A stretch of DNA of 64,000 nucleotides from Coniochaeta sp. PMI_546 (GCA_021432605.1 MU271144.1:1670606-1734605), one strand, 5' to 3'; counted from the first letter of the stretch, positions 11,582-23,392 are shown. Notes: generated by a model not told the origin, from the letters alone. Program-made: numbers and translations.

Positions 11582-12453
11582 TCAAAATACAATCGCGACG
11601 GCAATTCCAGCCAGACAAACCCAATGGGCCCCGCTCCGCCAGTTTACCGCAGACCCAGCATTGCCCAGTCCTTGACCAGGTGAGGCTGTTGGCTTGCTAG
11701 GTCCCAGGTTATCACCGCCGGAACCGCTGCCGGAGGTCTGCACTGTAGTCGAGTCACCTGGCGCGAACAATACAGGCACGTCGTTGGCTCCCGTGATGTT
11801 GACCTGCTCCGGTGTCAGGAGTGGGTTGTTCAGCGAGTCGCACGCCGGCCTGAGGAGATCAAAGTCGATCTTGTTGGTGACCGAGATGGGCACGTCGAAG
11901 ATAGTGTAGTGGTCCGCGCCGTTCAGTCGGAAGTTCTGCCGGATGGATATGTTGTAGACGCCGCGCGCACTTCCAACTGTCGTCGGTTGGCCGTCGCCGA
12001 CGAGGCAGTCTGGCCATAGCCACTTGACGTGCTTGACTGTGCTCCCTGGCTCTGAGAGCATGATGTCACCCAGGCTGGCGTTGTTTGCCGTGGCAGTGCC
12101 ATTGGTGATTGTGAAGTTCTTGCCTGTCGAATAGCTGTACAGGAAGATGGTTATGTTATGTATTTTGCTTGGGCTGTCGCTTGGGTATGGCGGTAACGGT
12201 AGTCTGCCATTAGCCGAGACATCCAGGGCAACCTCGATTGTTTCTGATAGCGGGTTAGTTAAGCTCTACAGCGACCCGGTTCCCGGAACATCAGAAGAAA
12301 CATACCTCCGCCTAACGGAGTACCCGGTTGTGGTGCATCAAGCACGGCTAGGCCAGGTGTGAATATCTGGCCGCCTGCTACCGTGAAATTAAGAGCCAGA
12401 GCCCGGCCGAGAAACACCAGCAGTAGAGCATTGGAAAGCAGTGAGGGTATCAT
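11582..12453 (-). CDS. Secreted GPI-anchored protein of unknown function
   Basis: Two exons, 12306-12453 and 11582-12243, with GT-AG intron 12244-12305 in phase 1, giving 269 residues. Residues 1-21 form a signal peptide (MIPSLLSNALLLVFLGRALA). The mature part is a beta-rich domain with several N-glycosylation sites (NFT, NIT, NGT, NAS, NIS), ending near VPISVTNKIDFD. A Ser/Gly/Pro-rich linker follows (about 210-245), then a C-terminal hydrophobic segment ending AGIAVAIVF, the layout of a GPI-anchor signal. It is likely a cell-wall or plasma-membrane surface protein. The fold recalls fungal surface Ig-like or Kre9-like proteins, but I cannot place it in a named family. Confidence 0.78.
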
Positions 12454-13765
12454 TTAGCCGAATGTGGTTGTCTCACAACAGACGGCTGGTCAAAACAAAC
12501 GGGTGGGAGGGTGTGTTTGGAGAAGAAAGGAAGCGAGGGAAGACAGAAATGCAGCATAAGTTTGCCTGGGAGAAGTTCGAGTATTTAGCCAATCCCGCAT
12601 GAGACTTATCACTGCGATGCTAAGGTATGTTCAGAAACAGGAAATCTCAGAAGATGACGGCGGAGAGAATTGTTACAGTTCAGTCCGTCAGTCCACGCCG
12701 GTGAGCCTAGCGAGCTTGCCGGGACTGAGATCTAATTATGGAGCGACTTGAGCGAAATTGCAGTTGGATCCCGAGTTGTCGCCCAGGAACCTGGGGCCAA
12801 ACTAGTCGAGATAGGCGAGACGGAACCTTCAAAGCTGCGAGGTCGTTCATGCGATCGACTGTCTGATGTCTGATGACCTACCTTGTTCTCGCCATGTTGC
12901 CAGCGAAGGGAAGAAGCGGCAGTGATCATGGCCTCACACCCTTGCGTCACCGCACATGCGGACACCACCAGAACCACGGAGGGAGCAAGCCGAGACTGAT
13001 GCATCCAAACATGAAGCGGGAAGCACAAGGATTATTCGACGATGCTATCACGGCCAAGTTTCAGATTGAGCGATCCTTCCAAGTGGTACCAGACTTGTAG
13101 CTACTATGTAAGCAGGGCAGGGATAGTCTCGGAAGCTCAGACCTCTTAAAATCGTGATTGTAGTGGGACTTGTACACCAAATTAAAAGTTAACTCGTGAA
13201 ATAAAAGGATATATTTATATAAAGTTTACTATCGATATACTTGTTAGAAAACTTTAGATTTGGGTCAAGAGTTCTACTCTTCATTACCATAGTATAACCT
13301 GTGTGCCCAATATTACAGACCCTGCGCACTATGGTGGAAAGTGGGGTCCACTAGGTATAGCTGGCGGGCCGCCGTAACCGGACCCGTCCGATATTGGCGG
13401 GGCTTTGGCACGTCTTCAATTCAACGACCATGCCTCATCTCATGCTTCTGTCAAATATTGTACTGTTGGCTTAGCACGATTGGCTAAACCTGTAAGTACA
13501 GGTTGCATATGTGTCTGGACACATGAGCTTACTGAAAAGCAGACTTAGAGGCTCCAGCGGTGTCCACGCTATCACTTGCCCGCTATATCAGCAACCACGT
13601 GTAGTGACACACCTTGGCCTGGAGTCTTGACATTGGCATTGCTGACAGACGCAAGTCGAATTTCAGGAGAACTGAGTAGTCCTTGCCTGCTACTTGAAGG
13701 TCTCTCCTGATTGCTGGGTTACCTTAAGGATAGCACAGAAGTGGGTTGCCGGTGGAGGATTAGCC
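12454..13765. other. Intergenic region with an AT-rich patch
   Basis: The region between divergent genes (GPI protein on minus, pseudouridine enzyme on plus). A short AT-rich block lies at about 13170-13270. Small ORFs at 12732-13100 on both strands have no coding character. No repeat or RNA gene was recognised. Confidence 0.5.
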
Positions 13766-16700
13766 ATGAGCATAACACGCGGATCGCCGGGCGTACCGAG
13801 CCTCGCGGCTTCCGTCAACCGGGTATGCATGGCCTCTCGGTCACGACGGTACTCCAATGCTCTCAGATCATCTTTTTCTTCTCTTCAAACATGCAACAAA
13901 ACAGATCGACGCCGTTTTACAAGCTCGGCACGACGGCCGGCAGCTGCGGATCTTTCTGGGCTCAAGGATGTCCTCAGAGTCTCAGAGGAGGTTGCCGATG
14001 CCGTTGCTACCAACAAGCCGGTAGTGGCTTTGGAATCCACAATTTATACACACGGTGCCTTTGAGGAGGACCTTGGCCTCGAGGAGATTGTCAGGCAGCA
14101 TGGTGGCGTCCCTGCGGTTTGCGGTGTATACAATGGAGTGGCAACCGTGGGTCTCGAGAAACACGAGGTCCAGGAGATGGTGCACGGAAATCCTGCAAAA
14201 CTTTCGAGGAGAGACTTGGCGCTTATCGTGGGCGATGCAAGTCATCATTTTCCTACTTGTTCCATCTTTGTTCCGTCTGGTCTAATTCATTCTCTTATGA
14301 CAGGGTCTTAGAGGAGTGAAGAGACATGGAGGTACTACAATTGCCGGCACCATGATTCTGGCACGCCTAGCTGGTATCCGAGTCTTTGGTACCGGTGGCC
14401 TTGGAGGAGTCCACCGCGGCGCAGAAAAGTCAATGGACATCTCGGCCGATCTGACCGAACTCGGCCGGACCCGTGTGGCTGTCATCAGCGCTGGCTGCAA
14501 AGGTTTCCTAGACATCCCTCGAACCCTCGAGTACCTAGAAACCCAAGGCGTCGTGGTCGCTACTTTCAACAGAGGAGGCGAGGACAACAAGGATGTCACT
14601 TTCCCCGCCTTCTGGGCACGGAATAGTGGCGTCAAAAGCCCGTCGCACGTCTTGAGCCCAGAGGACGCTGCGTACAAGATCTATGCACAGGAGAAGCTCG
14701 GGATCGAGTCAGGATTGCTCCTGGCCAACCCTATTCCGAAAGGCGCCGACATCCCGAGGGAAGTGATGGAAGATGCCATTGAACGTGCGGTCCGTGACGC
14801 GGATCGGGAAGGATTCAACGGCAGCAACAACACCCCCTTCATCTTGCAGAGAATCAGGGAGTACACTCAGGGTCGTAGTGTGGCGGCTAATCTGGCTCTT
14901 GTGCGGGATAACGTCGCTGTGGCCGCGATGGTGGCCGAACGGCTGTCCCACATTCTGAGGGATGGCCCGTCGGCGTCTGATTTATCTAATGGAAAGCCCC
15001 TGTAAGAGCAGGCTTGCACCACTGGTTGAGCAGCTCTGACATAGAGAATATAGATCGTTTGCCTCGTCTAAGCCCGTTTCTGTTGCGACACAAAATGCGA
15101 CGCGTCGCTCCCCTGTGAAAGCCGAGCCTTTCGCCAATGAGAAAGTGAAGCCGATCATGGAATTCAGTCAAGAACGATCGGCGACACGTCGCGAGCTAGA
15201 GGACGAGGTAATTGTCGCGCCGCAAGCCTTATAGCCATGGCCATCTAAGCCTGTTGAAAATGACGAGGTCTGACAAACATGTAGCATGACCAAAGAGCTG
15301 ATATTGTAGTAGCCGGCTCGGTCGCCCTTGACTTGAGCTGTGACTATACGGGCAGCCAGTCAGGGGCTGCTGGGGACATAGCTGAGTCTCCATCACTGCA
15401 CACTTCCAATCCAGCCAGTATCACCCAGTCGGTTGGCGGAGTCGGTCACAACGTCGCACTGGCGGCGCACCGTTTTGGTGGAGGCGACGTCAAGGTCAAG
15501 CTCTGCAGTGTTGTCGGTGACGACGTGTAAGTCCAACTCCCCCTTTCTACTTCAAGACGTGGGCATATTTTGACACACTTTGTCAAGCGCCGGATCCACC
15601 CTCCTCGACGCCATCCGCGCCGAGGGCCTGTCAGTCTCAGGCATACGCACACTGGGCGGCGCGGAATACCCCGGCGCTCGCACGGCGCAGTACGTCTCCG
15701 TCAACGACTCGCAAAAGTCCCTCGTCCTCGCCATGGCTGACATGGACATCCTGACCGCCCACCCCTTCCCGAAAGATCACTGGGCTGCGGTTATCGAGGA
15801 GTCGCAGCCTAGATGTCTCGTCGTGGACGCCAACTGGGATGCAACCACGATCCGATCCCTGCTGTCCGTGGCCGGAGGCGCCAAGACGATCTTCGAGCCC
15901 GTCTCAGCCGCCAAATCGGTACGGCTCTTCGAGGGCGAGAAGCTGGGCGTCTACCCGAACCATCAGGTCTCGCTCGCAACACCAAATATCTACGAGCTGT
16001 CGGCCATGTACGACGCGGCCAAGGAACAGGGTTACTTCCACAGCGTGCCGGAGTGGTTCGAGGTGATCGACAGTTTTAACGTTCGCGGTAGTGATATCGA
16101 ATACGGAGAGTACTTTGAGCAGATGATGGCCTCGACCTCCGCCGAGATGAAAGCGGCCGGCGTGCCGCAGAAGGTACTCCACCTGCTCCCGTATATTCCG
16201 AGCATCGTCGTCAAATTCGGCGAGCACGGCTGTCTCTTGGCGGAAATTATGGCGCCGGATGATAAAAGGCTCGTCGTGTCGAAAGAGAAGACGTCCACGG
16301 CAGGGTTCTCCCAGCAGCAGCAATCCGTCCTCATGAGAGCGTTGCCGGGTGGTAACGGTCGCTGTGTCGGAGGGGTCTATATGCGGTATTTTAATCCAGA
16401 GAAGAAGGTAGAAGACGTGGTTAGCGTGAACGGCGTGGGGGATACGTTTTTGGGCGTGCTGACGGCAGGGCTCGCGCGGGGAGGGACGTTGCACAAGCTG
16501 ATTGGGCTCGCGCAGTCGGCGGCGGTCATGACGCTCATGAGCAAGGAGGCGGTGAGTCCGAAGCTCGAGAAGCTGAGTCGGAAGCTGAGAAAGGGGCACG
16601 TTTGGTGGAGCATGCCGTTGATGGAAGAGGAGAGGAAGCCTGTCGGCTTGGATGTAGAGGAAGGGTTCATTGTCGTGGAGGATCTGTCGGAGGCGAAGAA

Positions 16701-17445
16701 AGCCTTCGATGGCGAGAATACAGTTGATGGTCCGAATGAGACGTATTCTGAGCTCTCCCGGAAGGAGGGTCGGTTGGAAACTGAGCCGTCTACTGCTGGA
16801 GAGTGGCCAGGGGACGAGGGTCTTGCTGCTGTCCAAGACGCTGCTACATCTGAGACTGTCCTTGAGGGCTACAAGATAGGAAAGGACGAGCCAGAGCAGT
16901 CTACTCAGCACATGCCGCTGGCTACTGAGGTGATTGGGAGCTCCGCTGGCGATCAGGAGACCTCGACTGCGGAGCATATCCCAGAAAGCGGCCATGTTGT
17001 CAAAAACGAGAAGCAGTCGCAACATATCCCAGTGGCGGAGAGGATCCATGAAGCTCTCGCAAAGATGGGTGTGTCAAAGGAGGAGGCCGGTGAGGCCATC
17101 AAAGCCGTTGCAGCTGGAGGCCCGCGGGAGTTTGCAAAGTGGAAGGCCAAGTATATCGCTAAGGTAGCCGCCGAGAAGGCCGCCGCCAAAGCCAAGGCTC
17201 GTCGGATTGCCGAGCTTGACAAGGAATATGCTCGAGAGAACCCCCAGTGGGGGTCCTTTGCGAAGCGGGAGCTACAGGACACACTGCTCAGAGGCCAGGA
17301 GGTGCCTGAGAAGGACGAGCTATCCGCCTTTGACAAGGAGATTATGAGGGCTGGAGAGGATGAGCCGCGTGTCGAGGGTGATACTCAGCACAATTGGACT
17401 TGGGAGCCATCTACGAGGCATAAGGTGGACTCGAGTTCTGACTAG
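13766..17445 (+). CDS. Bifunctional pseudouridine-5'-phosphate glycosidase / PfkB-type pseudouridine kinase
   Basis: Exons are 13766-14236, 14304-15001, 15054-15207, 15285-15526 and 15588-17445, all in phase, giving 1140 residues. The first intron is GC-AG (14237-14303); the others are GT-AG. Residues about 60-375 are the IndA/PsuG glycosidase, with the ALESTIYTHG loop (catalytic-type Glu90), KLSRRDL, HGGTTIAGTM and GTGGLGGVHRGAE. It splits pseudouridine 5'-phosphate into uracil and ribose 5-phosphate. A basic linker (about 376-445) joins a PfkB ribokinase-like domain (about 446-860) with GGVGHNVA and the GVGDTFLG anion-hole/Asp motif (Asp at about 807), expected to phosphorylate pseudouridine. 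Glycosidase-kinase fusions of this order are known in fungi and animals. The N-terminus is Arg/Ser-rich and might target mitochondria. Residues about 861-1140 are an unusual acidic then Lys/Ala-helical extension. An alternative start at 13694 is possible. Confidence 0.9.
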
Positions 17446-18141
17446 TCAGGGGTCTCTGTCCAATGCCGATATGATCTCTGCATGTCGAATACCTTAGATC
17501 CTCAGAGAATCCATTCACAGGCTCTAGTTTCTCGGAAACAGTCTCCATTTCAGAAGCAGTATGCTCGACACCCGGCCTATGACGTGAAGACTCAGCCGTC
17601 ATGATGCATAGCCTCTCAGCTTCATTGCGGTACATGTGTGGTCGAACGGGACGCAGGCTTGATACAGGCAACACACAACTGTTCAAGGAGTATCTGTCCC
17701 TCCAGCCACATGTCATTTCGATTTCCGGACAGCACCTTCGCACGATTTCAAAAAATCCCCTGGCAAACGCGCTTCGAAAGGGTATCCCGTCATAGTGTAG
17801 ATGCCGAAGGCGCGGGCCGTCCCGATTTGTCCTTTGTCCATCCACAGAGCCTCATCAACGCATGAGGCGATATGCCTTCCTACGTTGGTATCAACATGTT
17901 GATGATGAGAGCATAAATATATATGGCAAAGTGCTAGTTAGGATTCAACTTGTAATGTCCATCAAACTCTATATTGTGCCGCAAGTGTCCTGCGGTCCGA
18001 CAATGGTCTGGTGTGTAGTGTTCAGTGCTAGTGTCAGAGGACTTCTTTCCTAAGACTGGCCAGGTATTTGAAGTGAGTATGGATACCGAAAACATACTTA
18101 GGTTTGGAATAGCATGTGTATTGTAGCTTATTGGCAGGCGC

Positions 18142-18507
18142 TCATTCCATAGCGGGTTTCTTGGTCGTTGCTGTTCCTAACACCGGTCCTCGCCCGTTCC
18201 GCAACTGAGCAAGTTCTTCCACACCAGGCCATGGAGCCCGAGTCGTCGTCTCAGGAACAAAGTAGAAGCACTCCAATAGGCTATAAGAGATGCTGGTGAT
18301 CATCTCTCCAGAGTCATTGTTCTGCCCTGAGCATGAGATTTGGCCGCCACCGCCAGATGCGTCCAGATCAGCGACCTGACTCGCACCTGTCATATATCTC
18401 TCTATCAACCGACTACTAGAACGGCCATAGTCATGAGGTTCCCTTTGTGGATGCCCAAAGAGTACCCGGACAACGTGTTTGTTGCTGGCGAACGTGTCTC
18501 AGCGCTT
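18142..18507 (-). CDS. Doubtful ORF or terminal exon (about 120 residues)
   Basis: An open minus-strand frame that ends at 18142 and is closed upstream by a stop near 18508. It reads like a plausible protein C-terminus (HVVRVLFGHPQREPHDYG ... MITSISYSLLECFYFVPETT). The first in-frame ATG is at 18408. An AG just inside the upstream limit could be a splice acceptor, but I found no upstream exon whose phase fits. It may be a terminal exon, a gene relic or chance. No function is assigned. Confidence 0.22.
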
Positions 18508-18904
18508 TGAAAGTGCAGGTTAAGAACATAGGCGAAGAACGAAATACCGCTCTAGATCGACACATCTTTTGTGGCTCGAGGTTTGATGGCTTCTCCTTTC
18601 TTGTTTAGACAAAGCTGGAATAGGTTGTAGCTTGTTTGCTAGTGTCAGTAAAATACTATATATATGTATATCCATTCCGGGCAGCCTTGGAATTGCCTTC
18701 GAAACCTATCATCACATACCTGCTAACCCACCTATACACTCACATTCACAAGACCAACACCCTACCTACATACAAATCGCACCGCTCATCATCTCCATAC
18801 TCCATATTCACAGCCAAGCACTACGGCCAACCGTTTTCTTGGTAACTCTACATTTACTTCCACTGTCGATTTCGATAGTTCAGGCTCTGTTCCCCTCCTC
18901 GACC

Positions 18905-19198
18905 ATGACACGCCAACAATCATGCAAGGCCATGGGGCGTGCTATAATGCAAGACTTGCGCTATATGGGCGATGGCATCATGTACAACGACTATGGGGAG
19001 TTTTCGCAACGCAAGACTAGGATCTCGAAAGGAGAGATTCCACAACATGATAGCCATGTTCCCGCAAAGCGGGTGAAAGACGGTGAGATCATGGAGTCGA
19101 GAGTCAAGAAGATGGCTCTAACTCGATTATTCGTTGCTCCCAGCGACAAGGTTCTGGAAAGCATGGCCATTATAGAGACACATCCCGTCACTAGATAA
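18905..19198 (+). CDS. Doubtful small ORF (97 residues)
   Basis: An ATG-initiated frame, rich in Met, Lys and Arg (starting MTRQQSCKAMGRAIMQDL). The larger frame from 18632 is unlikely because its first 90 codons are low-complexity. No motif, signal peptide or family resemblance was seen. It may be noncoding. Confidence 0.2.
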   Translation: MTRQQSCKAMGRAIMQDLRYMGDGIMYNDYGEFSQRKTRISKGEIPQHDSHVPAKRVKDGEIMESRVKKMALTRLFVAPSDKVLESMAIIETHPVTR

Positions 19199-19926
19199 AT
19201 CTACCTAGGACTATCTCGGTCACAATTTGTCGCCAGGATAGCACGGCAGCATCGTGAAGGCTACTTTGCGCCTCAGCCATACGACAACGAATCACTTATC
19301 ATTTCGTTTCTGGTGCCGTTGACTGAGATTTGGTCATAGGCGATCAGCAACCGTTGCTGAGTTTGGGTGAGTGGAACATGCCGAATGGGTTAGGGAGCTG
19401 ACGGAACTTTAGCTGGTGTCATAAATTGCATAGTATGGGCATCTTATGGGAGGCATCAATTAAGGGTCATTTCTTTTCAAACGATATTGAAGTGTATCGT
19501 GACAAAACTTGACAGCTATTGCCATACACCTAAACATAAATTAGTAATTCGTGATAAGTGACATGTTGTTCAACCAGTAGAAACTCAAACTGACACTATC
19601 ATCAGAAACCGAGAAAAGGTATCGGTTACCATACCGTAATGAGTTATATGACATTTAAACCCAGATTTGATTTAAAGACTAGAAGCGTGGATTGGGTGAA
19701 ACAGACGTGCGTCGCTGTTAGAGGCGTGAGGTGGAGGACGATGTCACGACCGGAGCCGGAAGCCGGGGAGAGATCCGGATAAAAGTGGAGAGCTGTCTGA
19801 CCGCAGCCGACCTCGGTCCACCGTCCCCTCCCCCACACTCTCCCCACCCTTGCCGTCAGCTCCAAAGTAATTAGTTCCCCGGTTGTAACCCCGTCCTGTC
19901 GTCATCTGCTTCGCATCTACAACATC

Positions 19927-21323
19927 ATGGGCAGCACTACGCCCGTTGATGAGCAGAGCGGAGCTACCACCACCAACGACGCAGCGACCTCCGGTAATAC
20001 TAACACACCTGCCGCCGTGGACAGTATCGCGAGTGTGGTGGCAGAAACTCTTGACGACGCCGCTAGTAGCGTTATCCCTATAGCCGAGCTTCACGGAGGC
20101 GAGGGGGACGGGGAACAGGCTTCGGATTACTGGGATGCTTCAAGCATGGCGCCGCTCAATGCAGCATCGGCGGTCAGTATACTGTATGACACTCATATAC
20201 GAAGGACTTTCAAGCTCATGAGAATCCAAGGCCGCCATCGCTCGCCTAAGGGCCTTCAAGCCGCCACCATTTCCGCTATGGGATCGCCTCCCTGTCAGCA
20301 GGCGCGCTGCAGTCCTGTTACTGCTCTATGCCGATCGTCGGGGTGATCTGAGGGTGGTTATCACCATGCGTGCTGCCAGTCTACGGAGCTTCTCTGGTGT
20401 GTTACTCAACAATAACCTCCTGGTGAATATGGCCACTTACTGACATTGACAAATAAAGGACATGCGGCGCTTCCTGGAGGCAAGGCAGATAGTGTAGATG
20501 AGACACCATGTAAACTGCTCACCGTTATCTCCAACCCCACCTGTACACATTTACTAATCTATCTACAGATCAAATTGCCCGCCGAGAAGCTTGGGAGGAG
20601 ATCGGCCTACCTATGGACGACACCAAGCTCCCCGCCCCATTCCGCATAGAGCATCTGTGCTATCTGCCCCTGAGCCTAGCACGTACCGAGCTCGTCGTCC
20701 GCCCCTGCGTAGCCCTCCTCCACGCAAACATCCCACCAGTCTCAACCTCCTCCATATCCGCGCCAAACACAACCACCTCCGACCAAACAGTAGAAGAAAC
20801 CCTCATCCCTCGTCTCGACGCAAAGGAAGTAGCAGCCGTCTTCTCAGCCCCCTTCCACAACTTTTTGCGCGCCACGGACGAACCGCCACCGCCTCCCACC
20901 CCGGACTCAAAACCCCCCGCCTTGCCGCCCGGCAAGTGGTACGAAGGCTCCTGGACAAACTGGCACGACCACCCGTGGCGCATGCACTTCTTCCACGTGC
21001 CCATCACCCACCAGCACGTCGCCAAACCACACGTGCGCGAGGGCGGCCTGGCCGCCATAGGGGAGGACGCCGAGCCCGAGCCCGGCCGCTACAAGGTCTG
21101 GGGCATGACTGCCCAGATACTAGTCGACGCGGCCTGCGTCGCGTACGGGGAAAGGCCCGAGTTCGAGCACCACGCTTCCTTCGTCGACGAGAGGATCATC
21201 GCACAGCTGGACAAGATGGGACGCTTCGGCGACAAGAAGGACCCAAACAGCCAGATTACGGTCGCGGATATGAAGAAGGCGGTTGCCGGGGCTAACAAGG
21301 GGGAGGGAGGGGCGAAGATGTAG
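19927..21323 (+). CDS. PCD1: Nudix hydrolase, coenzyme A diphosphatase (Pcd1-like)
   Basis: Exons are 19927-20172, 20231-20396, 20459-20509 and 20569-21323, all with GT-AG introns and consistent phase, giving 405 residues. The Nudix box starts GGKADSVDETP at about residue 144 and ends RREAWEEIGL across exons 3-4, matching G-x5-E-x7-REUxEExGU. The segment just before it (TMRAASLRSFSGHAALPGG) matches the CoA-diphosphatase signature. Members split CoA and its oxidised or acyl forms into phosphopantetheine and 3',5'-ADP, in yeast and mammals in peroxisomes. The C-terminus here (GGAKM) is not a classical SKL signal, so the compartment is open. The N-terminal 80 residues are Thr/Ala/Asp-rich and probably disordered. 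A fungal insertion (about 230-290, Pro-rich) separates the core from the last helices. Confidence 0.9.
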
Positions 21324-22547
21324 AAACTTTATTGGTGACGACGGTTCAATGGCCCAGCCAAGGTAGCACAGATGAGACGACGGAGGACACTATAGACCCA
21401 CAAAGTTTAGGAGATGAGAAGAAGGGATTCCCCGGTGGTCACCTACCCGAGTACTAGTCTGGCGTTCAATAATCTTATCTAGAGGGTCTGGGAGGTCCGA
21501 AATTAGTCCTTTTGGGAACCAAAAATGGTACACTCGAATCTGCGCGGTCGTGCCGTATGCGGCCACCGTTTCGATGATATAGGTCTACAAAGACTTATAA
21601 GTATTTCTTGCCATTGAAGGTACAGTCTGTCGACATGGGAATTTGCCCGTCGATGATTCATTCCTATCCGCTCAAGACGGTCCGGAGCTGGCGTTTTGGG
21701 GAGCAGAAAGCGACGACACTGAATGACTCAAAGAGACAGCAATACACTTTTTGTGCTAGCTAGGTGTCATCCTACTCAGCGTGACGGAACCGCGATACAA
21801 GAAGACGATGTGGAATACCTAGCTGACTGAGCTGCCTGTATATAGTAGCACTTGAAAAGAAAGAGAAAGAGAATGGTCTAAAAAGGAGAGCCAAAAAAAA
21901 AAAAAATCCTGAGTCCAGCAGTCGAACCCGGTCCTTCGACGCCCCCCATGAAGGGGCCTAGGGGTGTTTAATAATACTTCCGCTGTCCTAGGATGTCAAT
22001 CGTCGGTGTGCACTGTACACCACCTCAGGTTGAAGGAATCCTGGCTAACTTGCACTTTAAGTTCAAACTAGCACTTCGTCATCCGAAGTCCATGAAGCCA
22101 CGAAACTGCATTTGAGCGTGCTTCGGTCTGTGCTACGCGTACTTGGTCGTACGTGACAAAGAAGCATGGCAGAAAGATTATATCAATCGTCCACCTTCCT
22201 TCCGACCTGTAGGACCGGATAATCATGAGTTGTACTCGAGGTCGAGGTTTGGTGCCAAAGAGTGTCCACTATCCTGACCTAAAGAAAATGTTTCCTGTTG
22301 GTGTTACATGGTATATCACTCTTAGATGTCCTAAGTCTAGAAAAGCTAGAGCGGTCCTCCAGTTGCGCCTGTGACCATAAATCTCCCAGTACGTCATCCG
22401 GCCCAGGGTCAGCCTCTCTGCAGGTTCCCGATCATGTTCTCATAACGTGTTCTGCTCTCTGCACGAGACAGCTCAAGCAGTACTGGCCTCGATTAAGAAG
22501 GAGCGCTAAGTTGGTGTGTGGCGGCCATAAGCACTCTCGAACGCCGT
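21324..22547. other. Convergent 3' intergenic region
   Basis: About 1.2 kb between the ends of the Nudix gene (plus) and the copper transporter (minus). It has an A-run of 14 at 21893-21906 next to a tRNA-like T-arm motif that does not fold into a tRNA (see rejected items). No ORF of note. Confidence 0.5.
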
Positions 22548-23392
22548 CTAGTGGCAAGCGGTATCCTTCGTAGCCGTCGTCCTAGCGCCAAAAAGCAAAT
22601 ATCCGAGTCCAGCTCCGAACGACACAGCGATCATAACCCAGCCATTGTACGTCATGAAGATGAGCCTTGACCTGTCAGCCGGACGACCAACTCATACTCA
22701 CTGAGGGTATTGGTATCACTCACATGATCATAAAAGCATAAAAGTTCTGCAACCCGTACAGTACCGACTTGATAATGTGCGCTCTATTGGTGATGGAGAC
22801 CTTATTTTGCCCTGACCGCCACAAGGGAGTTGACTCAGTAAGGGATTCGGATTCTCGAATGGTGTCACGTTCTTAGCCGTGGGTTTTCTTGCAGCCGCAG
22901 AGATATATGTGGAAGGGGATGGGGTAATGCGTGGCAGAGGAGGGCTATGAGACCACATATGGGAGATGTGTACGAAGCCGGATTATGCAGTGGGATGCAA
23001 TGGTATGGTTTGTAAGGGGAGCAAACTTACGAGGAGCAGTCTCAGCCCGTTTGTTGGCCCATGTCTCGTATCGCCGGATGCCCTCGCGAAGAGCCTCGTA
23101 GCCTGCTACGAGGGCGACAACGGCGAGAAGAGAGGCGACGAGGCCGAAGGTCGATCTGATGTGCCACCATCTGAAGACGATGCATAGGTTCTCGGTGTTC
23201 CAGGTGAAGAGCATCTGCATTGCAGGAGTCGGTGTTAGTCGAGGTTAGGATTGTGAGAAATGAAGCTGCTATATATGGGAAGGAGAGCCTCACATTCATG
23301 TTGCACATAGGACCCATATCGTGGCCGCCATGGCTGTGGTCCATACCGCTATGATCCATCATGTGGGAGGAATGATCGTGGTGCGCGTCCAT
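22548..23392 (-). CDS. CTR-family copper transporter
   Basis: Four exons on the minus strand: 23294-23392, 23031-23214, 22724-22871 and 22548-22665, giving 182 residues. Introns are 23215-23293, 22872-23030 and 22666-22723, all GT-AG with matching phase. The N-terminus is a His/Met-rich metal-binding domain (HHDHSSHMMDHSGMDHSHGGHDM) followed by CNMNMLFTW, the usual entry to the CTR fold. TM1 is about residues 54-74. The cytosolic loop is about 75-120. TM2-TM3 carry YAFMIMLIFMTYNGWVM (MxxxM pore motif) and GAGLGYLLFG. The protein ends TKDTACH, a typical fungal CTR tail with a Cys-His metal ligand. CTR proteins form trimers that pass Cu(I) across the plasma or vacuolar membrane; which membrane cannot be told here. 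It is divergent from BNA1. Confidence 0.92.

Larger units (their letters stand above)
17446..19926. other. Gene-poor stretch with doubtful ORFs
   Basis: About 2.5 kb without a firm gene. A minus-strand open stretch at 18142 to about 18507 and a plus-strand ORF from 18905 are listed separately with low confidence. Short AT-rich runs occur at about 18650-18670. The right end is the promoter of the Nudix gene. Confidence 0.45.

Noticed and set aside
15904-17049. 381-codon antisense ORF
   Set aside because: It is a shadow of the PfkB/extension exon; codon bias of the sense frame keeps the antisense frame open, and it has no recognisable domain.
21905-21945. tRNA-like 3' end on the minus strand: a GGGTTCGAC motif followed by a T-run resembling a Pol III terminator
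   Set aside because: The T stem has a G-G mismatch at the invariant closing pair, no matching 5' acceptor strand is found upstream, and there is no A box.
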